From Nocardia sp. NRRL S-836 (GTDB lineage: Bacteria; Actinomycetota; Actinomycetes; Mycobacteriales; Pseudonocardiaceae), in the NCBI RefSeq assembly GCF_001279525.1, contig NZ_LGDY01000092.1, forward strand, positions 124,001-188,000: DNA of 64,000 bases, given 5' to 3'. Below the pieces are notes generated by a model. It saw only the letters and a list, made by a program, of their open reading frames with translations. It searched no databases and was not told the DNA's origin. The first letter of the stretch is position 1; each line of letters begins with the position of its first letter. The position numbers and the translations under genes were made by a program. Of this stretch, positions 59,191 to 64,000 are shown piece after piece.

Positions 59191-61068
59191 TCAGCGTTTG
59201 ACGCGGGCGCGAATGGCGAGCACGGCCAGTCCGAGCAGGACGGCGCCGAGGACGCGGCCGACCAGGACGAGGTAGCCGCCCAGCGTGGTGAGGCGCTGAT
59301 CGGTGCCGAGGGGAACGAGGGAGGTGACCAGGGTGCGGACCGCGCGCTGGACGCGGGCCGCGGTCCACCGCTGGTCAGGCGGCGGCAGTGTCGGCGCGAC
59401 GGCGGTGACGTCGAGTGCGACCGGCGGGGTAGCAGCAGGTGCGGGGAGGGTCGCGGTCACGCGCGGGCCGGTGATGTCGATCGTGATCACCTGCGGTGCT
59501 GGGGGAGTAGCGGTGCGCGTGGCCTCGGTGATGCGCTTGGCCGGCGGCGCGGTGTCGGCCAGCCCGTACCCGGTCAGCAGGACGGTGAGCGTGCCCAGCA
59601 ACAGCGCGAGGGCGGTGAGTGCTCGGCTCGCCCGTTGGCCGTAGCCCGACAACGCCCAGTAGAGCGTCAACAGCAGTCCGTCGGTGCTCCACAAAGGACT
59701 GATGAGGCGACGGACTTCCATCTCGCCGTAGTAGAAGTCACCGGCGCCCGGCTCGTTCTTCGCGTCTTCGAGGGCCTTGCGCAGTGACCGGTACAGCGAG
59801 GCCAGGTGCGGGCCGTCGGGTACCTGGACCGCCACTGGTGATGGGTGCGTCGGCGGCAAGCCCGCCGCCAGCCACAGTTTGCGGCCCCCCGCCTCGTCAC
59901 CAGTCAGCTCGTAGTAGGCCGCCGATGCTCTGACGCGCCAGAACAGGTCCTCCCGAATAAGGCTGCGCCGGCTCGGAGGGCCTGGGGATGTCCGGAACTT
60001 GCGGTGCTCGAACCAGCGGGCTTCCCGCCAGCCCTTGGGGAATCGTGCAAAGTCGATCCGCCCGCTGAGCGAGATCTTGTCAAGATTCAGCGCGCCGGAG
60101 AACAGGCAGTCGCCCAGGTCGACGCTGACGAGGCTGAGCTTCTCGACATCGGTTTCCTGCAACGACACCACTCGGGCGGTATCGAAGAGACCCGACAGCC
60201 GGTCTTTCCCGAGTGCTGCGGTGGTGATGGTCGATGAGGCACCGAAGTGGGTGCGACGGACCGAGGCAGTGCCGTCTTTCGCCGACAGCCGGAGGTCGAG
60301 CCCACCGTCGAAGTGCGTGCCGGTGAACAGGCTCGCCCCGCTGAGAAGCATCTCCGCGCGCTTGGCGAAGGTGGCGTCGGTGAAGTCGATGGCCGGCGCG
60401 CTGATGTCATCGAAGTCGGTGCGGCCGGAGAACACCGACCCGGTGAAGCCCAGGCTCGCCGTTGCCCGGACATGATGGAATCCCGCGAACCGGTCGAAGG
60501 TCGTCTCGGTGAAGTGGCCCTCGGTCAGGGTGGCACGCAGGAACCAGGCCTGTTCTTGGAAGTGCGCGCCGTTCAGGAACAGTGGCCCGCCGAACGTGGC
60601 GTCGTCGAAGAAGACCCGGCCGGGGAACACGACTGACCGGAAGTCGGCGCCACCCTGAAACGTGGCCTCCCCGAAGTCCAGCACGGTGGCTGGAGTGACC
60701 TGACCTCGCTGGGGCGCGGCGTTTTCCATCGTCAGCGCGGTTCCGGGAAATGGTCCGTCTCCGGTGAAGGTACAGCCGCGGAAGTAGAACTTCGTCGCGG
60801 AGACCCCGAGGATTTCCTGGACGTGCTGCTCGGTGAGGACGGTGCCGCGCACGTCGACGCACTTGTGCAGCGTCATGATTGTCAAGGCGGCAGCGCGCTG
60901 CGTGTCGTTGGCGTGGGCGAAGCAGAGCTCGGGCCCGTCCTCGTAGATGTTGTTGCGCAGGATGCGCCCGGTGCAACCGTCCTCGGTGCACTGCTCCCAG
61001 CTGGTGTTCCGCCGTCCGTCCGCGGGGTTACCGCCGCCGCGCTTGGCCGCCTGCCAGAGCGCGCTCAC
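59191..61068 (-). CDS. Pentapeptide-type repeat protein with C-terminal membrane segments
   Basis: The 625-residue protein starts at a GTG overlapping the stop of the preceding truncated frame. An N-terminal Cys/His cluster (CTEDGCTGRILRNNIYEDGP, LCFAH) may bind zinc. Residues 90-340 contain repeated five-residue steps with Phe/Leu at the centre (FRGCTF, LDFGEATFQGGADFRSVVF, FDDATFGGPLFLNGAHF), typical of pentapeptide beta-helices. Further on come two hydrophobic helices (ALTALALLLGTLTVLLTGYG and LVLVGRVLGAVLLGLAVLAI) separated by a Pro/Thr-rich loop that is probably outside. This plan resembles pentapeptide proteins coupled to channel-like ends. The function is unknown; a role in surface sensing or defence is speculative. 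Confidence 0.82.
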   Translation of the reverse strand: MSALWQAAKRGGGNPADGRRNTSWEQCTEDGCTGRILRNNIYEDGPELCFAHANDTQRAAALTIMTLHKCVDVRGTVLTEQHVQEILGVSATKFYFRGCTFTGDGPFPGTALTMENAAPQRGQVTPATVLDFGEATFQGGADFRSVVFPGRVFFDDATFGGPLFLNGAHFQEQAWFLRATLTEGHFTETTFDRFAGFHHVRATASLGFTGSVFSGRTDFDDISAPAIDFTDATFAKRAEMLLSGASLFTGTHFDGGLDLRLSAKDGTASVRRTHFGASSTITTAALGKDRLSGLFDTARVVSLQETDVEKLSLVSVDLGDCLFSGALNLDKISLSGRIDFARFPKGWREARWFEHRKFRTSPGPPSRRSLIREDLFWRVRASAAYYELTGDEAGGRKLWLAAGLPPTHPSPVAVQVPDGPHLASLYRSLRKALEDAKNEPGAGDFYYGEMEVRRLISPLWSTDGLLLTLYWALSGYGQRASRALTALALLLGTLTVLLTGYGLADTAPPAKRITEATRTATPPAPQVITIDITGPRVTATLPAPAATPPVALDVTAVAPTLPPPDQRWTAARVQRAVRTLVTSLVPLGTDQRLTTLGGYLVLVGRVLGAVLLGLAVLAIRARVKR

Positions 61069-61394
61069 CGGGACTCACCGCTCGTGCCCGGCTCGGTTCC
61101 GGCGTCCGGCCCGGAGTCCGCCTCGGCGTCGGTGTCGCGGGCCATCCGGCGGGCGCCGGCGCCCAGCGCCGCGGCGATCCGGCCGGCCAGGGGAGCGGCG
61201 TCGGGTCCCAGCGCGAGTTGGAGCATCAGGTCCTCGCGCAGGGTGTGCAGTTCGTCCGCGTAGCGGTCGCGGCCGGCCCGGTCCGCCGCGGCGGTGGCTT
61301 CGGCGCGCTCGAGGCGGGTGGTGAGGTCCTCGACCTGGGACGAACTCGTTGACGACGCCCTGCCGGAGTCGGCGGAGCAGGCGCGCTTGTCGTT
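61065..61394 (-). pseudogene. Truncated coiled-coil protein upstream of the pentapeptide gene
   Basis: A minus-strand frame with strong bias reads SQVEDLTTRLERAEATAAAD, RYADELHTLREDLMLQLALG and ends SGESR, its stop overlapping the GTG of the pentapeptide gene (GTGA). It has heptad-like spacing and looks like the C-terminal coiled coil of a KfrA-like or similar plasmid DNA-binding protein. No ATG or GTG start with a ribosome site is in frame before a stop at 61395; only an internal ATG at 61226 remains. The biased part ends at about 61340, exactly where a plus-strand gene begins. The front was therefore probably lost in a recombination. Confidence 0.55.
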
Positions 61395-61584
61395 CTACCG
61401 ATTGGCGGCGCGGGCCGCGTTCCTGCACCGCCGGTTCGACGAGGGCAACATCCGCACCGATCTGCTCGCCGAAGCCCTACGCCAGGCCGATCGGCTCAAC
61501 TGGCGCTCGATCTCGACCAAGCGTCTGCGCGCACTCGCGCGGGGCGACGCCACGGCACTGCCCGCCGCGGCCGCACGACGATGA
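61294..61584 (+). CDS. Small unknown helical protein, first gene of the integrase run
   Basis: The frame is convincingly coding from about 61340: WDELVDDALPESAEQARLSF, YRLAARAAFLHRRFDEGNIR, DRLNWRSISTKRLRALARGD. The apparent start, a GTG at 61294, lies in DNA that also codes on the minus strand and has no ribosome site, so the true N-terminus may be missing. The stop overlaps the ATG of the next gene (ATGA), which places it in a coupled trio ending with the integrase. No family is recognised. Confidence 0.62.
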   Translation: MASARSRRVVRSSTWDELVDDALPESAEQARLSFYRLAARAAFLHRRFDEGNIRTDLLAEALRQADRLNWRSISTKRLRALARGDATALPAAAARR

Positions 61585-62000
61585 CCACGCTGGTCGCCGC
61601 GACCCTCGCCGGGGGCGTGGCCAGGTGCCGGGCGGGTGCCAGCGGTGCAGCGCTGCGTGCGCTGCTAGACAGCGCGGCCGCCGAGGGCCCCGCAGTCCAG
61701 CAGCGGTTTCTGCGTCATCGCCAGACCGGCACGGTGCACGTGCGCTGGCCGGCCGATCCCCGCGCGGCCGTCGAGGTGCTGGCCTGGTCGGAGCTGGGCG
61801 AGGTGCTGGCCGCGCCGGTGGCCACGCTGTGCGGGTACGCGGCCCGCCACAACCGCGACGGCCGCGGTGACGCCGCAGTGCCGGTGTTCGTCGACGAGGA
61901 TCTGTGCGGCAACTGCCATCGCGAACAGGGCCCGCACACGGTGCTGGCATTCGAACACTCGACGCCCCTACCCCACGAGGTTGAGGAGGCCCGCTCGTGA
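61581..62000 (+). CDS. Small unknown protein with a CxxC motif, coupled to the integrase
   Basis: The 139-residue protein begins at an ATG overlapping the previous stop and ends in a stop overlapping the GTG of the integrase gene (GTGA). It has an Ala-rich helical first half (GASGAALRALLDSAAAEGPA). A second half has CGYAARHNRDG and DEDLCGNCHREQGPHTVLAF, where the CGNC knuckle may bind zinc. Such small partners of integrases can act in excision or DNA binding, but this is not an identified excisionase. Confidence 0.72.
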   Translation: MTTLVAATLAGGVARCRAGASGAALRALLDSAAAEGPAVQQRFLRHRQTGTVHVRWPADPRAAVEVLAWSELGEVLAAPVATLCGYAARHNRDGRGDAAVPVFVDEDLCGNCHREQGPHTVLAFEHSTPLPHEVEEARS

Positions 62001-63238
62001 CCGCCGCACTGCCTCTGCCGGTTCCGCGCGCGGTGCCGGCGATGCCCACGAAGGAACCCAGTCCAGCGGAGCTGACCGACGTGCTCGCCGAGCTCGTCGC
62101 CGGGCTGCCCGCCCTGCCGCCCGACACCGGTGATCGGTACGGGCTGCGCGCGCTGACCAGGGTTTTCCTGAGGCAGCTCAAGACGCACAACACCCGCCGC
62201 TCGTACTGGCGCGGGCTGGGGGAGTGGCTGTCGTACTGCGACTGGTACCGGATCGACCCGATGTCCGCGCGGCTGCTCGACGTGGACGAGTGGCGCACGG
62301 ACTGGCTCGATAGCGACACCCCGCAGACCGTGCGCAACCGGCTCGCCGCTGTCTCCGCCTGGTACCAGTACTTGATCAACAATCAGGCGTGCGAGGTCAA
62401 CCCGGCCAAGCTCGTCGCGCGGCCCGAACGAGAAGGGCGCGATCCCAAGGTCCTGACCAGCGAGGAGATCGGGCGGCTGCTGCACTACGCCGTCACCGAG
62501 GCCGAACGGCTCGGCACGGAGGCGGCGCTGCGTCGGCTGGCGGTCATCGAGCTGATGCTGGTCACCGGTGTGCGGACGGGAGCGGTCCTGCACGCGACAT
62601 GCGGGCCCGGCGGTGACCTGTTCAGCACCGGAGGCCACCAGGTCCTGCGGTACCGCAACAAGGGCGGCAAGGAGAAGCTCGCCGTCGTACCGCCCTGGAG
62701 TATGCGGAGCCTGTTCGCCTACCAGACAGCGCGCGCCGCGCGCGAGGGCGTCGATGTCGACCAGCTGGCCGGGATGCTGTTCGTCACCATCACCGGCACG
62801 GCGCTGACCTCCCGCGACATCCGCAACCTCGTCAAGGAGACGGCGACGGGCGCCGGCTTGTCGGAAGTCGACCGCATCACCCCGCACACCCTGCGGCACT
62901 CCGCGGCCCACCTGCTCCTCGATCAGAAGAAGGGCCTGCTGGAGATCATGGACTTCCTGGGGCACGCCGACCCCCGGACAACCTTGATCTACCTGGCCAG
63001 CCGAAACCTGCTCGACAACAACCCCTCGTACGGCCTGGCTGGCGCGCTTTCCGACGCCGAAGCCAACGCGGCCCGCGAACCAGACCGGGCCGCAGACGAC
63101 CGGCGCCGGGCCACCCCGCCACCCGAGATCATGCGCGCGCCCGAGAACGACCCGTCCGTGAACACCGGGGACCCCACCGACTGCAGCGGCGCCGTGGTGC
63201 TGACGTTCCGGCCTCGGCGCACCGGAACCGGCGCTTAG
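61997..63238 (+). CDS. Tyrosine recombinase (integrase)
   Basis: This 413-residue protein has the two-domain plan of phage-type integrases. An N-terminal SAM-like core-binding domain (LKTHNTRRSYWRGLGEWLSY) is followed by a catalytic domain with all expected residues: Arg193 (TGVRTGAV), Lys225 (KGGKEK), His297 and Arg300 (PHTLRHSAAH), His323 (LGHADPRTT) and Tyr332 (IYLAS). It should cut and join DNA at an attachment site. The GTG at 61997 overlaps the upstream stop. The C-terminal 60 residues are hydrophilic and extra. It is the best evidence that this block is an integrative element. The attachment site was not identified. Confidence 0.93.
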   Translation: MTAALPLPVPRAVPAMPTKEPSPAELTDVLAELVAGLPALPPDTGDRYGLRALTRVFLRQLKTHNTRRSYWRGLGEWLSYCDWYRIDPMSARLLDVDEWRTDWLDSDTPQTVRNRLAAVSAWYQYLINNQACEVNPAKLVARPEREGRDPKVLTSEEIGRLLHYAVTEAERLGTEAALRRLAVIELMLVTGVRTGAVLHATCGPGGDLFSTGGHQVLRYRNKGGKEKLAVVPPWSMRSLFAYQTARAAREGVDVDQLAGMLFVTITGTALTSRDIRNLVKETATGAGLSEVDRITPHTLRHSAAHLLLDQKKGLLEIMDFLGHADPRTTLIYLASRNLLDNNPSYGLAGALSDAEANAAREPDRAADDRRRATPPPEIMRAPENDPSVNTGDPTDCSGAVVLTFRPRRTGTGA

Positions 63239-63805
63239 CTGACGGAGGGTGACGATGCCCGCCAGGAACGCCGACGACTCGAATGATCATGATTGATCGG
63301 AAGGGTCCCCCGCACGCCGTGCGGAACCATTCGCTCAACGGGTCGTACGACGACGACGCGCTCTTGGGTTGCCACAGCCCACGGCGGGGGCGGCGGGACG
63401 GTCCCCCTCGGCACCGAGGAGTGACCGCGACACCGTCGACGCCCCGACGGTGCCCTGTCGGAGTGACACCTCCGGCAGGGCACCCCAGATTCCCTCGACG
63501 CCGACGGCCGCTGCCGCGGTCGATCATGGCGTCGCCGCTCGAGCGGATATGGTATTCGTCGACCCTGGTCACGGGCGTGGTCTAGCGGATCTGTCGCTTC
63601 GCTCCGGATCTGGTGGCTCTTCGGCCGATGTGGCGGCGTACGTGGCGGGTGCTCGCCGGAAGTGACGAGGACGGCGGCGCTGGCGGGGCCGCCTCGCGCC
63701 GCAGCCGATAGGCGGTGGAATCTCAGCGGAAGTGGCGGGCAAGGATGGGCGCTCGGCATGAAATGCGCAGGTGGGCTACACGCCTCGGCAGCTAGGAGGC
63801 TTTCC
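63239..63805. other. Intergenic region behind the integrase, candidate attachment-site zone
   Basis: No gene is supported here. Frames on both strands are Arg/Pro/Ser-rich chance readings. The stretch contains the hairpin at 63449-63484, and the 3' end carries the ribosome site GGAGG (63795-63799) of the next gene. If the recombinase acts on a nearby site, as many do, it would be in this region, but no tRNA end or direct repeat was seen. Confidence 0.45.
63449..63484. repeat. Imperfect hairpin behind the integrase gene
   Basis: Arms of 15 bp with one mismatch (ggtgccctgtcggag at 63449-63463 and 63470-63484) enclose a 6-base loop. It lies 210 bases behind the integrase stop, rather far for a terminator, so a role as a recombinase arm or core site is also possible. 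Confidence 0.55.
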
Positions 63806-64000
63806 GTGACCAGCTACGACGAACAGAAGTGGCGCGAACACAGCGTCGAGGCGGGCTGCCGTGCGGCCGAGGACCTGGTGGCCAGCAAGCACGTGGCCGT
63901 CGCCGGACACCAGGTCCTGGCGGCAATCGGCTTCGTGTTGGTTGTCTTTACGACGTCTGGGCTTCTCGGCGAGCCCGTGCTGTTGCGCCATGTTCTCACC
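63806..64000 (+). CDS. Partial small membrane protein
   Basis: A GTG at 63806 follows GGAGG by six bases and opens a frame that continues through the right edge of the window (65 codons visible). The visible part is hydrophilic at first (TSYDEQKWREHSVEAGCRAA). A hydrophobic helix (AAIGFVLVVFTTSGLLG) then appears and the sequence continues. Codon bias is good. It lies behind the integrase and may be just outside the putative element. No family can be named from this fragment. Confidence 0.7.
   Translation, partial: MTSYDEQKWREHSVEAGCRAAEDLVASKHVAVAGHQVLAAIGFVLVVFTTSGLLGEPVLLRHVLT

Overview
The window is high-GC DNA (roughly two-thirds G+C by eye, with strong G/C preference at third codon positions). 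The gene families point to an actinomycete, most likely order Pseudonocardiales: conservon-type CvnA/CvnB proteins, DUF574 methyltransferases, a DUF3558 lipoprotein, Lsr2, Imm1, and many XRE-plus-TPR regulators. Family and genus are inference. No rRNA, no CRISPR array and no complete tRNA were seen.

Layout. 0-8 kb, mostly minus strand: a partial multi-winged-helix regulator; a decayed, fused remnant of a decarboxylase and an ABC ATPase; a two-gene DUF574 methyltransferase/membrane protein unit; and an intact five-gene operon (lipoprotein, two permeases, ATPase, benzoylformate decarboxylase) that looks built to import and decarboxylate an aromatic 2-oxo acid. 8-10.3 kb: a TPR regulator and an APH-type phosphotransferase. 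10.9-18.7 kb: a plus-strand run whose genes almost all overlap by 4 bp. It starts with a nitrate/nitrite-sensing CvnA-type kinase and a roadblock protein CvnB, but continues with two GNAT-like paralogues, a small exported or membrane protein and an APH-like fusion instead of the usual cvnC/cvnD. 19-20.2 kb: a secreted trypsin-like protease followed by three stacked hairpins.

20.5-26.3 kb is a decay zone. It holds a double-XRE regulator, a Crp/Fnr gene interrupted by a DUF3558 cassette, a broken Imm1 immunity gene, a relic DUF574 methyltransferase, an intact lsr2 and a PIN-domain toxin pair. 26.4-40.6 kb carries a membrane GGDEF protein, a 31-residue micropeptide made of three GNEWTFR repeats, an MFS transporter, MarR, DUF4192, cupin, XRE/TPR and Nudix genes, and a Ro60/TROVE relic.

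40.7-63.3 kb looks like accessory, probably integrative, DNA. It has several unrecognised proteins, a frameshifted macro-domain gene, a nested inverted-repeat element, two adjacent sigma-factor-like genes, a pentapeptide-type membrane protein, truncated genes meeting head to head, and a tyrosine recombinase as the last gene of a coupled plus-strand trio. The window ends inside a small membrane protein gene.

Two themes recur. First, 4-bp stop/start overlaps are so common that they fix many start codons. Second, single-base frameshifts break at least six otherwise recognisable genes. These are either real decay typical of an accessory region or indel errors in the assembly; raw reads would decide.
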